From positions 1,364,001 to 1,428,000 of the forward strand of contig JAHWDD010000006.1 of NCBI GenBank assembly GCA_023897205.1: 64,000 nucleotides of DNA. Direction: 5' to 3'. Positions within the stretch are counted from its first letter, which is position 1. Each line of letters starts with the position of its first letter. The notes beneath the pieces are model-generated. The model ran no database searches and was not told the origin of the DNA. It saw only the letters and a list, made by a program, of their open reading frames with translations. This stretch comes from Exophiala sp. HKRS030. Lineage: Eukaryota > Ascomycota > Eurotiomycetes > Chaetothyriales > Herpotrichiellaceae. Of the stretch, positions 1-10,164 are shown in pieces. The position numbers and the translations under genes are program-made.

Positions 1-284
1 CGAGGGTGAGATCTAGATAAACCGGGGGCGGAATAAGATGTGCGGAGTCGGGAAAAGGAGTTGCTGCCCATCCACCCGCAACCATTCTCAGTTAGTCTTG
101 CACAATACTGAGCATTGATTCGAATATACAGGAAAGGAAGCGCAGAATGGCAGTCGGAGTCTAGTATGGAATACCGCAAACACTTTTACGGTTCCTCGAC
201 AACATTAAGTTAAACCCATACTCTCATTTGCAAGTACAGGTTCGCCATACAGACACCCAAGCGACCGACTGATCGGCCGACAAG
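1..284. other. 5' flank of the acyl-CoA ligase gene
   Basis: No gene or RNA is recognisable here. It is presumably promoter and 5' UTR of the gene starting at 285. No clear TATA box was seen. Confidence 0.4.
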
Positions 285-2502
285 ATGCTTCAACCTGTAC
301 CGGAAGATGTCATGGAGCCTCCAGAGTACTTCAACTTCGCAGCAGATGTGGTCGATAGGTGGTCTGAAAGCGATCCCGGTCTGCTAGCAATGCAATGGAT
401 AAGTGACCAGTCAACGACCCCTCTCAAGTTGACATATGAGCATTTCAGCGTTCAAAGCAACAAGGCAGCGGCACTGTTAAGGAAACTTGGTGCAAAGCCT
501 GGGGACAGGGTAATGATGGTCCTCAATCGTGTACCGGCTTGGTGAGTTGAGAATCTTACTAGTTCAGAGGCTTGTTCCTAAATCTAACGGATCTTTCATC
601 ACAGGTGGGAGGTAAGCAAGATTTCTGATATCTGAACAATTCTTGCAGCATTAGAGTGATTATGCTTACAAGTCCGTGATAGATTGCAACGGGAGTACTT
701 CGAGCAGGCCTGGTGCTTTGCCCATGCACAACACTTGCCACAGCCAAGGATATTGAGGTTGGTCCTTCCTACAATACCACAACATCATGCTCAATCACTG
801 ACTTGTACCATCATTTCATCAGTACCGCTTGATCAGTTCGGCAGCCAATATCTTTGTGGGTAACCAGGCCAGTATCGCCAGTCTGGCAAAGATCCGCAAA
901 AATTGCCCAGCTCTCCAAGTCGTGCTCCAAGCAGACGGAGAACAGCTGCCAGGAGTCATTCAGTACCAGTCCGCCGTCGATGGCATTGCAACAGGTTCTC
1001 CGACAGCTCACAAAACCAAGAAGAGCGACCCAGCCTTGATCTACTTCACGTCAGGGACGTCAGGACCGCCGAAGATGGTACAACACAACCACATTTCTTA
1101 CCCACTAGGTATAGTCCATTGATTACCAGTTCTGGCATGATCATACCTGACTTGGAAAAGCGCACTTGCTCACGGGAACTTACTGGCTGGGCCTATCTCC
1201 CGGAAAGCTCTCTTGGACACTGGCAGAGCAAGGTTGGGCAAAAGCAGCATGGTAAGTTATGTTTTTGTTTACACACGGGCTACAGCCTGTCACCTCTTGA
1301 GGATCCCGTCATGTTTGTCAATCGCTCACGGTATAAAGGTCATGGTTCGCAACGTGGAACACGGGTGCCACACTTTTCATACAAGACACCAAAAAGCCAT
1401 TCTCTCCGAGTGAGACATTGGATGTATTGAACACTTACCCCATTACGAACTTTTGCGCCCCTCCTACAGCATATCGACAATTGGTGACAAAACAAATGCA
1501 TCAACATTGTGCTTCTAATACTCCAAAAGCTCTTGAAAGATGTGTTGCGGCAGGAGAGCCCCTTGATGAGGGCACCCTTGAAGCCTGGAGAGCAATGACG
1601 GGTCTTCAAATCAGAGAGGGTATGTTGGCATTCCCATTTCTTGACCTGTAATTTCACATATTCAACAACCTGTTCGCTGACTCAGGGCTATTTGATTTGT
1701 TCTAGGATATGGTCAAACGGAAACCATTCTTGTGGCCGGCAGCTGTGAAGGTGTGCAGATCCGCCCTGGTAGCATGGGCAAAGCCCTACCGGGCGTACCT
1801 CTCCACGTCATCGACGACGTTGGTCGACCGGTAACTGCCGGAGTTGAAGGAGAGATTGCAGTGCTGTCTGTGGATGAACGAGGGCAACGAACCCCTTTTG
1901 TGTGCGACGGTTACATGTCGAAAGAAGGGAGTCTCTCTCACAAATCGAGAACACGACTATCTTCCGACGGGTCCGTCAATGGACAATGGCATTTGACTGG
2001 AGACCGAGCATATCAAGACGCAGATGGATACTTGTGGTACGTTGGGAGGTCCGACGATGTGATAAACTCTAGTGGTTACCGTATTGGTGAGTTACCCCCT
2101 CCCCGGCATACCACAGTGTCTGCCAGAAGATCCCATCTTGGAAATATCAAGTCAAATCGCTCACCGGCCTTTTCACTGTCAGGACCATTTGAAGTGGAAT
2201 CAGCTTTGAAACTCCATCCTGCAGTCCTTGAAGCAGCAGTCATCGGAGTCAAGGACCACTCGAGAGGAGAGGTCGTCAAAGCGTTTATCGTGGCTGAGCA
2301 ATCGGTTTTGGAAAAACAAACCCCGGAAAAACTCAAGAAAGAGTTGCAGGAACATTGCAAGAAAGAGGCAGCCCCTTACAAATACCCACGCCTCGTCGAA
2401 TTCGTAAAGCCCGAATGGCTGCCAAAGACCATCAGTGGGAAGATTCAACGAGCAGAGATACGTAGACGGGAGAGAGAGTCGGTCAGAACTAGTCATCTCT
2501 AG
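285..2502 (+). CDS. Acyl-CoA synthetase, medium-chain (ACSM-like) type, AMP-forming
   Basis: Activates a carboxylic acid to acyl-AMP and then acyl-CoA (ANL superfamily). The model has eight exons: 285-541, 605-611, 683-757, 823-1108, 1161-1251, 1339-1619, 1706-2086 and 2183-2502. They sum to 1698 bases, or 565 residues. Visible motifs in order are the AMP-binding loop YFTSGTSGPPK, the ACSM-like stretch around HLLTGTYWLGL, YGQTET, the TGDR...DGYLWYVGR hinge region, SGYRIGPFEVESAL, and the C-terminal catalytic lysine in PKTISGKIQR. Exon 2 is only 7 bases long; skipping it creates a TGA. The spacing WHLTGDRAYQ...GRSDD is normal for the family. There is no obvious N-terminal transit peptide and no C-terminal PTS1 (it ends SHL, which is a weak PTS1-like tripeptide, so peroxisomal location is possible). 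The true substrate cannot be told from sequence. Confidence 0.9.
605..611 (+). other. 7-base microexon of the acyl-CoA ligase gene
   Basis: Bases 605-611 lie between two GT..AG introns (542-604 and 612-682). They complete the Trp-Trp-Glu of the family motif after VPA. Joining exon 1 directly to 683 reads TG+A, a stop codon, so the microexon is needed for an open frame. Confidence 0.65.
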
Positions 2503-3669
2503 CCACATCACAAAGATCAAGTCTCTATCTATATGGGTGTCGCACGTCGAGCAAATTGTCATATCTCTTTATATCTTGTCAAGGAGACATCAAGTTCGAG
2601 CACCACTAGGCTCAAACGCCCAGTCTACCAGCATAACATTCACAAGTGTATAAGTACGTGTGTCACAATATTTGTGCATAGTTGGTGCGCATTGGACAAG
2701 GCACAGATTGATGTGCCAGCGAATTACACACCCAAATCGAATGACCCATGTTGAAACATACTGAATTTGACCGAGGATGCTTCAGAGACCTTGGAGCCGA
2801 ATACCAAAGCCAGGCCCCCCTCTTCGATCCGTCAAACACTTTACTGGACTCCGTACTTGTGCGGGCATTGGGGAAAATGTCATTTGTTTCGTACTCCGTA
2901 GCTGAAAACGGAAACTTGCTAGAAAACCATTGTTAACACATCATTCAACTACTAGTCAGGCCCCGTTGTTTTCGCAACGGACGCAACGACCGGGAACCAG
3001 GACCGTCATTCCGTTTTTGCTCATCCCACATTTTTCGTTCCTGTTATGATCATTCCACCACAAAAAATCAGGGGAAAAAAGAGCTGTGGAGTTTCGGCGG
3101 CAATGCGGACCGGCAACCGCAGTTGACGCAGCCAGTTACCATACTCCGTACATACTTGCGGTGCCGAGAGATCAGCTGTAAAAGTACATGGTATCGGACC
3201 ATAGGCGATGATAAATACCACCTGTCGGTGTACGAGGTAGACTATTGCGGAGGAAAGGAGATTTGTGGAGCGACCCAAGGTAACCGGGGGAGACGAGGGG
3301 GGATTAAACGACTCTTACCATTTGACTCGTAGATGTGTTGAAGATCAGCCCCCATGGAAGACTGCAATTAAAGGTACCACGGTTCCTTGTTCTCGTCAAA
3401 ATATATATTCAAGAGACCTACAAGGAGAGAAGGGTCATCACAGACAAAGCATTCTGTGTCCCAATATTCTGTTGATTTGACATTCTCTCCAACAAAAAAA
3501 TCCTTGTTCTACTTCATCCTTTCTACTTTCTCCTTCCCTTTCACACGTTTCTCTCTCTCTATGAAGGAGAACAGCAACACGCAATAACCTCTCGGATCAT
3601 CACCTCGTTGTCGACGACACTACTTCAGTTCCGCAGTTGCCTGTTCCCCACCACTAGTCGGTTGTCATC
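2503..3669. promoter_or_regulatory. Intergenic region upstream of the acetate transporter
   Basis: No coding sequence is seen. The region holds two copies of the 9-mer TACTCCGTA (2892-2900 and 3142-3150). A pyrimidine-rich tract at about 3480-3565 is typical of fungal core promoters just upstream of the transcription start. The long distance suggests an extended regulatory region for the gene at 3670. Confidence 0.5.
2892..3150. repeat. Two copies of intergenic 9-mer TACTCCGTA
   Basis: Exact copies are at 2892-2900 and 3142-3150, both on the + strand. Further exact copies in either orientation are at 7975, 10389, 11561, 12404, 30435 and 36347. All eight lie outside the coding exons annotated here. 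Confidence 0.7.
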
Positions 3670-4817
3670 ATGTCAGACTACAAAGCTGGTATCGAGAGTG
3701 AGAGTGTCACACCTCAAGAAGGTAGGATCCATCAAGAAGACATGGAAAATCACCACAGCCACCTCAACAGCAACAACCGCGGCGATGCTCTCCAGCGACT
3801 TCGAACCGCAGGGAGTGTCACAATGTCCCCCGAACTCTTCGAAAAACTTTACCTCGCACCACAGAACAGCGTCAAGGGAGACTTGAGGCGAACTTTTGGC
3901 AACCCGACGCCGATCTGCCTGGCTGGGTTCTTGCTGGCTGCCACACCTTTGTCCATGGTCCTCCTGGGTTGGCAAGGTGCAGGTGGACTTGGAGCTGCAA
4001 ATGTGTACGTCTGTTCTCGTTCCTTCTCAGACGCATTCCACCGTTTCTTTACGTCAGATATTCGACAAAATTGACTGACTTATTTAACCTCTGATAGTGG
4101 CTCTTATGTCTTTCTCGGTGGTGTCCTTGAAATCGTCGGTGCTGTACTAGAATGGGTTCTTGGTGAGTTTTGATCTTAATACCTTCATCGAAATCCTGTA
4201 GCTCATCTTCTTCACAGGCAACACCTTCCCGGCTCTTGTGTTTTCAACCTTTGGTGGCTTCTGGTTGACATTTGCGTCCGTCATGATCCCCAATTTCGGA
4301 GCGTATGCAATGTACTCGACCGATTCTTCTGATCCTGCCCAAGGACTCACACAACCCGCCTTTTTCGCCACATTTTCCTTCTTTCTCGTGGCAATGGCAT
4401 TGCTCTGTTGCGTGTATTGTGTCGCCAGTTTACGAACGAATGTGGTTTTCTTTTTGATTTTCTTGACCTTGATACCAACATGTATGTACAAGACCTTCGC
4501 TCTCTCGCGCACACACACACACACACATTCTCTCCCTTGCTTCCTTACTGAGGACTGGACGACTGACAAATTCTTCAGTTGGCTGCCTGTCAGCTTCATT
4601 CTTCGACGCCGCGCACGGCCGAGCTGCCACGGCTCTGACACTCCAACACGCCGGCGCTGCACTGTTGTTGGTGGTCAGTCTTTTGGGTTGGTACATCTTT
4701 TTGGCCTTGGTTTTTTTGGCCGTCGACTTCCCACTGTCACTTCCGTTGGGAGATTTGTCGACCGTGATCAAAGGAGCCGGAGACAGAGCCAGAGCGAAAC
4801 AAGCTGGAGATGTTTAG
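3670..4817 (+). CDS. Acetate/succinate transporter, GPR1/FUN34/YaaH (Ato) family
   Basis: Plasma-membrane protein of the family that imports acetate, and in some members exports ammonia. Exons are 3670-4004, 4098-4162, 4218-4481 and 4579-4817, summing to 903 bases or 300 residues, the usual length. The soluble N-terminal tail of about 85 residues leads to the family signature around FGNPTPICLAGFLLAATPLS. Six hydrophobic segments follow, including GGVLEIVGAVLEWVLGNTFP and the FGGFWLTFASVMIPNFG stretch. The end is short and basic (GDRARAKQAGDV). Intron 3 carries a CA repeat. Fungal members are induced by acetate and repressed by glucose; no factor site was proven here. Family assignment is firm; the exact substrate is inferred. 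Confidence 0.92.
4510..4527. repeat. CA dinucleotide microsatellite
   Basis: Nine CA units sit inside the third intron of the acetate transporter gene. They are probably length-variable between strains. Confidence 0.9.
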
Positions 4818-5164
4818 GGGTTACATAAATCGGTCTTGGATCTAAGAAGATGGTTTAGAAATCAACGGGTTAGATGTCTGAAAACATTCGTCGAAGGAAT
4901 GAATAACAAAGAGCAGCGGACAATTATAACGATATATATATATATGGTAAATATATCCCATATGCTCTAGAGACCAAGATGCCTGGATTTATACAGAGAT
5001 CATTCTCAAATGAGAACAAAAAGACATTCCTCTAGACAGGAAAGCATCGTTATCATGTTTCATTTCTATTCATCGTACATCTGGCATCTGTCTTCCTTGT
5101 ATGTGACGACCTAGAGTGAAATTTGTGCAACCCCTTCCGACTTCCTCCAAACATGTTCATCTAC
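4818..5164. other. Convergent 3' intergenic region
   Basis: This lies between the stop codons of the acetate transporter (+) and the transcription factor (-). It contains a short TA repeat near 4931-4943 and is otherwise AT-rich 3' UTR-like sequence. Confidence 0.5.
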
Positions 5165-7573
5165 CTACGTAAACATGTTTTGTCCGAGGTAATTCTCCAC
5201 CTCCGGGAACAGCACGCCGCGTTGGTTCGTGTCCGGCCCCGTGATTTGTTGTTGCGCTCCTTGGTTCATCGTGTCGAACCGACCGAACAGGTCCTGCCAC
5301 GACATGCTGCCGTCCATCCAAAACTCGGCCGCTGGGGACAATTGCGTCTGAGCCCTGGCAGACACGTCCGACATGGTACTGTAGTCGACCATCGCCCACA
5401 TGGCCTCACAGTCTTCGGGGGACAAGACGGCAACGTTCACCGCGTCCGACGCCAGGTGGGCGAAGCGACTCGTGTCTTCCACGAAATTCCGAAAGGAAAT
5501 TGCCTGTACACCCCACAAGAAATTAGTTTCGCTCCTTCGTCAGCTCGTTTTTGGGAAATGTAGGACGATACATACCATCAGAGAGACATTCCTCCAGTGT
5601 CTCCCGATTTTTTCGATGATCGATGTATTGGCCCTCACCAGGTCTGCCGACTCTGCTCGTTTGGCGTCTGAAACGTCATGGAGATGGAGTGCGGCAATGG
5701 ACCCTGCCACCACCATGCAATAACCATAGAACGACGCCCGAAGCATGGCGCCGGCCTCTTGTGCCTCTTGTAAAAGTTTGGTCATTCTTCTAGAGTGTTC
5801 CCAGGCAGTTTCGAATGCTCGCGTAAGAAAAGTCGACGGCGCCGCTATTTGACACGACTCTAACCGTTTGCGTAGCAGGAAGGGGTGGTGCAACAAACAA
5901 TAGGTCAGATGGAACAGCGCGCGAGAGAATATCGCAGGTCCAATCGCGTGTTGGTCGATGTGGCGGCCCCCTGGGGAAGTATGTTCGGCCACGAGATCGG
6001 TGGGCGATTTGGACATTTGTAGAACGGTTTCGAGATACACAAGATCGGATTGGATCGCCACAAAATCCGAATTGGCACCCCAAGGTGGATCTTGGCTTCG
6101 AGTGTTGAATTGTTGCAGCATGTACTGTGCCGCTCTGCCCAACGTGTACGCCATGGCCACCACGTGAGAAAACGGACCCAACTGTTCCGGGGTTGAGAGT
6201 TCTCGGTACGAAAGTTGCTGCAACGTCAAAACTTCTTTCCATGCACCCGATCTCCAGGTATCTTCATCAGACGGAAGTTGAAGTTGGCATGACGCGTCAA
6301 GTATGGCCGGCGGACGTGCTCGTCCACACGAAACCAACCTGTCCAGTAGGTAGACTGACCAGAAAACTCGGCGTCGCTCCTCTTGGACGGCAAAAGGTAA
6401 ATCGTGGGCACTTTCAAGCATGAATTTCATGTCCTGGGCAAAGCGTACTGCAAGCCCTATCTTTATCCATGCAAAACAATGGCGGTTCTTGCCGGCTAGA
6501 CGTACGTCAGTCAAATGAGGCAAATCCCAAGAGAAAGAGGAGCGCTGGACCTGTAAAGTCAAAAATCGACAAAAGAGTAAGAGTCTGCACCATACGCAAA
6601 TCTGCAGTTTGGTTGTTGGAAAAGCAGGTCGACACCACCATTTTCCACGACTTGTTGGCGTAGAGCACTGCGGCATTGTGAAGGTTGTCGAAGAATGGAT
6701 TCTTGGAGAAGCGCATGGCAGAGGCCAATACGGCGAATAATAAATGATTTGGTATTTGCCCTTTCCATAGGCTTTCTCGGAAGTTGCCTTCGTGGAAGAA
6801 CCCATAGGGCTGATTATGGCAACACTCAAAGTAAATATCGATTGTCTCGAGCAAAACTGGGAGCGGGAGCAGGCCCGAGAAGGGAGCTTGGTCTTCAGTT
6901 TCCCGATTTGAATTGTTGTTGTTCCGTAGTTTCTGGTTCGAGGGCTCGGCAACGGGGCTCGGGATGCCAGACTGCCCAGGAGAATCCGCAGAGGCTCTGA
7001 CACCTACTGATGGTCTTTCCTCGAGGTTCGCCCGAGGCCTGCTAGTATCTTAGTGTCGAAGAGTCTGATGAAGGCAGAGCTACAAGCACTCACCGTGTCG
7101 AAGCCTGAGACATATTTTGAACGAGTCGTTCAACGTTGGACATTCGAGCCGACACATCCCATAAGAATGTCAGCCTGCAAATTTTGGACAGCAGCATACC
7201 GTCATTACCTGCATACCCGCTTTGAGGGCCTTGAGCGACTCAGCGATTTCATCCGTTGATAATTTTGATGAGCGATCTCCTTCGGGATAGTGACAATCTT
7301 GAGCATAGATAAGCACATCTTCGATACCAGCTTTGCCCAATTTTTGTTTCCGACTCACCTCGACGATGTCTTCTGCAACTTTGACATTTTGGGCGATCAC
7401 CAGTACACCTCGCCTTTCTCCTCCTAAGGGTGGCCGGTTAGTCAATTTGTCTTTCGTTCAACGGACTCATATCTATACCGGCACTCCTGACAGGCTTGGC
7501 TCACACGTTGAACAGGCTTGTAATGTCCGGCCGAATCTGGTGCCGAGTATTCTTCACCACCGAAGAAATCCAT
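5165..7573 (-). CDS. Zn2Cys6 transcription factor with fungal_trans domain
   Basis: Fungal binuclear zinc-cluster regulator acting in the nucleus. The ATG at 7573 opens MDFFGGEEYSAPDSAG. Exons 1-3 (7479-7573, 7359-7423, and one starting at 7297) splice to give ACQECRRRKARC, then a second half with CQSCRRHRRDC. All six cysteines are present with CX2CX6C...CX2CX6C spacing. A coiled-coil-like linker follows (LSTDEIAESLKALKAG, then DVSARMSNVERLVQNM). The exact junction between about 7030 and 7230 did not resolve into one clean reading frame. Later exons 6551-7038, 5576-6495 and 5165-5503 are consistent in phase. They encode the middle-homology region with LETIDIYFECCHNQPYGFFH, FAQDMKFML and RRRVFWSVYLLDRLVS. 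Target genes are unknown. It is convergent with the acetate transporter, but no regulatory link is shown. Confidence 0.9.
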
Positions 7574-8544
7574 GGGTTTTGTCTCCAGGTATAGACCTGC
7601 CGCCACCCAGCTTATCTCAGAAGTCTAACGACGGTTAAGGTTCGCAAAGGATGCCATGGCACCGACTAATTCTAGGTTTGGAGGCTTGGAAGAGGAGTGG
7701 TCAAGGGCACAGTAAAAGAATCTGCCTTCCCCTACGAGGTATGGAGTATTTCTGGGGAATGATATTCCGGAGGATAACGGGGAAAACTCGCTACACCCTG
7801 TCAGGAAGGTCTGCCGAAGTACCGCAATTTTCGTGTGAGTTCGGAGCAACGGAACTGAGGCTTCGCAGCCACTGAATTCAAGAATCGATATCAATCAGGG
7901 GATTGTAGCTGTAAAGGGTTGAAATTGATCTCAGAAAATAAAGGACATAATATTTCAAAATAGTAGTACATATTTACTCCGTACCCAGGTAATCAACAAT
8001 TGGGGGGTATCTTGCAAGAATCTCCATATCTTTCTAACCGTAGCATAGCAATCCTATATCGTCCGAAGGGTATCGTCTTGTCTATGCTTTTAGTGTGTTC
8101 CAAATGATTCAAGTAATTCTTTCTGCGTTGAACGACTCTTCTCTAGTTCGCTCCATGTATTCGTGTTCTTCTTTTCAGCTTATCGTCATCCAATGTTCAG
8201 AGCGTCAGAGGATCGGTGTTCTTGCTCATGGCGTCATGCCAAATCAAATTTTGAGCGTGACCTGTCCTCATATGCTCAATGTACTCGGCCGTGGCTCCTG
8301 TGGTCGCCAATTCATATCCAAGTAGCACCGTCAACAATCCTCGACAAGTCGACGTGTCGCATATCCGTCGCCGTTCATGTGTCTGTACGGGGGCAGCATT
8401 GTGCTTGGGCCTCTGGTACGTTCAAGCCATTTCTTTCGTAACAAAAATCCGTGAAGGCCGAAACCGACCGATCCAAAAGGCGAGTGACAACTTCCTGACG
8501 CTTGTGGTGTTGGTATTTACTTGTTTTCGTTCTCAGTGCAGCTT
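7574..8544. other. Intergenic region
   Basis: 5' flank of the transcription factor and 3' flank of the glycosyltransferase. One TACTCCGTA copy is at 7975-7983. No convincing gene was seen on either strand. Confidence 0.45.
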
Positions 8545-10164
8545 TCAATCAATCCGGAATCGAGGGTCTTCACAAGTTCCCTGGGCTTCCTTGAATGCCT
8601 TGACTCTCTCGAGGATCCAACCGGACGCATACTCCTCCGTGGTTTCGATAGCGTGGCCCATTTTGATGTGTCTATTCAGCTTGCAAGTACCAGGGTGCCA
8701 CGAGAATTGTACGCAATCGCCATCATCCAAACAGGCGACGTGGCAAGCCTCAAAGGATCCGACAGATTGTTTCTGGAGCTCATTCAACTCATCCCACATC
8801 TGCTGCTTTTCTTCATCGCTCTTCTCATCCCAGTCATGATCTTCCTTGACGTGGTCTGGAGTAGGATTCGTGAAAATCTTGTCGCCCGAGTAATTGTTCC
8901 AATCGAGTTTCTTATCCGCAATGTTCGGTTGGACGAAATACTCAAAAGCGTCTTTGTAAAGGTATGGTACGGATCCCGGGTTCTTTTCGTCCCATGTTTG
9001 GTTGATCCAGGTCTTTTCAAACTCCCAGAGGTCCTGGATGTCGTAGGTGTGGACGTGGTGCCAGGTGATGGCGGGCGAGCACCAGTAGGGAGGAGCCCAG
9101 GCGATAGAGCATGGCGGATCAACTTGGAACATGGGCCATGCACCCCTCACGTCCACGCCGGCGTGGCCCATGGCGACTCCGAGCATGACATCGCCGCAGC
9201 AAATGGTGGATGTTTCCCTCTCCCAGTCGGCAATTCTTGTGGGAGTGCGAATGGCTTCGAACTTCTCAACGGCATTGCGAGACAAGAGGTAACCTGTGCC
9301 GCCTTGGGCGAATTGTGTGTCGCCATGCAAGTACACGCAGCCGGCGTAGAGAGGGTCTTCAGGATCAAGACGGTTGAGAAGCAGGAGAAGGTTCGTCCAG
9401 CCGAGGTACGTATCTGCGTCGATGGTCATGAACCAGTCTGCTTTGGGATACTGGGTGTAGGCTTTGTGTAGCATGGGGATGTTCTTCCATTTGTCCAAGT
9501 TCCAGCCCTTCTCGGAACCCAGCACACTTACATCTCCGTGCATCGCATGGGCTTTGTGGATGTTGTGGTAGAATTCAAAGTCTTCGTGGTTGTTTTTGTA
9601 TTCTTCGCCAATCTCGTTCAATGCATCGTACAGGTGAAAATGTCCCAGATCTTGCTCCATGTCGGAAAATATCATGAGATTCGGTACGCACTCAGCCAGA
9701 GTGATGAGTTGTTCGGGCAATCGTGCAAATACTTCCGTGGCCCCCGTCTTGACGATGACCACGACTTTGTCTGCGCCTGGGAGTTGTCGGCATGCCGGGA
9801 TGGAGGGATCAAAGGGTTTGTAGAGGAGGCCAGGCGCGGTCGGTTTGGGCGCAGTCTCCTCGGCCGCAGGGGTAGAGGTTGTCAAGGAGGGCGCGGCCAC
9901 AGGGTCTTCAAAATCGGTGATTTCGGAGGTCAGATTGACATCTTGAAGTTGGGTATAGTCTAGTTCGGTATCGACGTCGCCAACGACCCCGGAGGCGTCT
10001 GATTTGGAGCCATGCCACCAGGACTCCGCGCCCGGCGTAAGGTCGTAGTAGGAGACGCCAGAAGATGGGAGCAGGTGGGATCTAAAGAAGAATAGGCAAA
10101 GTATGACTGCAAAAACGACTGCGAGTTTTATAGGGCCGAGACCACGAGGGAGGGTGAAGGGCAT
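8545..10164 (-). CDS. GT31/fringe-like glycosyltransferase with C-terminal PAN/apple-like segment
   Basis: Type II Golgi-type membrane protein of 539 residues on a single exon. The first true ATG is at 10164 (MPFTLPRGLG); the open frame reaches further upstream only through a TTG. One transmembrane anchor lies at about residues 14-30 (LAVVFAVILCLFFF). An acidic stem follows, then a lumenal catalytic domain resembling core-1 beta-1,3-galactosyltransferase/fringe. Its metal-binding DAD motif is in WFMTIDADTYLGWTNL, with GGTGYLLSRNAV after it. The last 90 residues contain spaced cysteines (CHVACLDDGDC...GTC) like a PAN/apple fold, which may bind carbohydrate or protein. The donor and acceptor sugars cannot be read from the sequence. 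Similar fungal proteins are annotated as glycosyltransferase family 31. Confidence 0.85.
   Translation of the reverse strand: MPFTLPRGLGPIKLAVVFAVILCLFFFRSHLLPSSGVSYYDLTPGAESWWHGSKSDASGVVGDVDTELDYTQLQDVNLTSEITDFEDPVAAPSLTTSTPAAEETAPKPTAPGLLYKPFDPSIPACRQLPGADKVVVIVKTGATEVFARLPEQLITLAECVPNLMIFSDMEQDLGHFHLYDALNEIGEEYKNNHEDFEFYHNIHKAHAMHGDVSVLGSEKGWNLDKWKNIPMLHKAYTQYPKADWFMTIDADTYLGWTNLLLLLNRLDPEDPLYAGCVYLHGDTQFAQGGTGYLLSRNAVEKFEAIRTPTRIADWERETSTICCGDVMLGVAMGHAGVDVRGAWPMFQVDPPCSIAWAPPYWCSPAITWHHVHTYDIQDLWEFEKTWINQTWDEKNPGSVPYLYKDAFEYFVQPNIADKKLDWNNYSGDKIFTNPTPDHVKEDHDWDEKSDEEKQQMWDELNELQKQSVGSFEACHVACLDDGDCVQFSWHPGTCKLNRHIKMGHAIETTEEYASGWILERVKAFKEAQGTCEDPRFRID

Noticed and set aside
8279..8839. 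186-codon + strand open frame next to the glycosyltransferase
   Set aside because: Overlaps the conserved C-terminal part of the minus-strand gene and has no recognisable domain.
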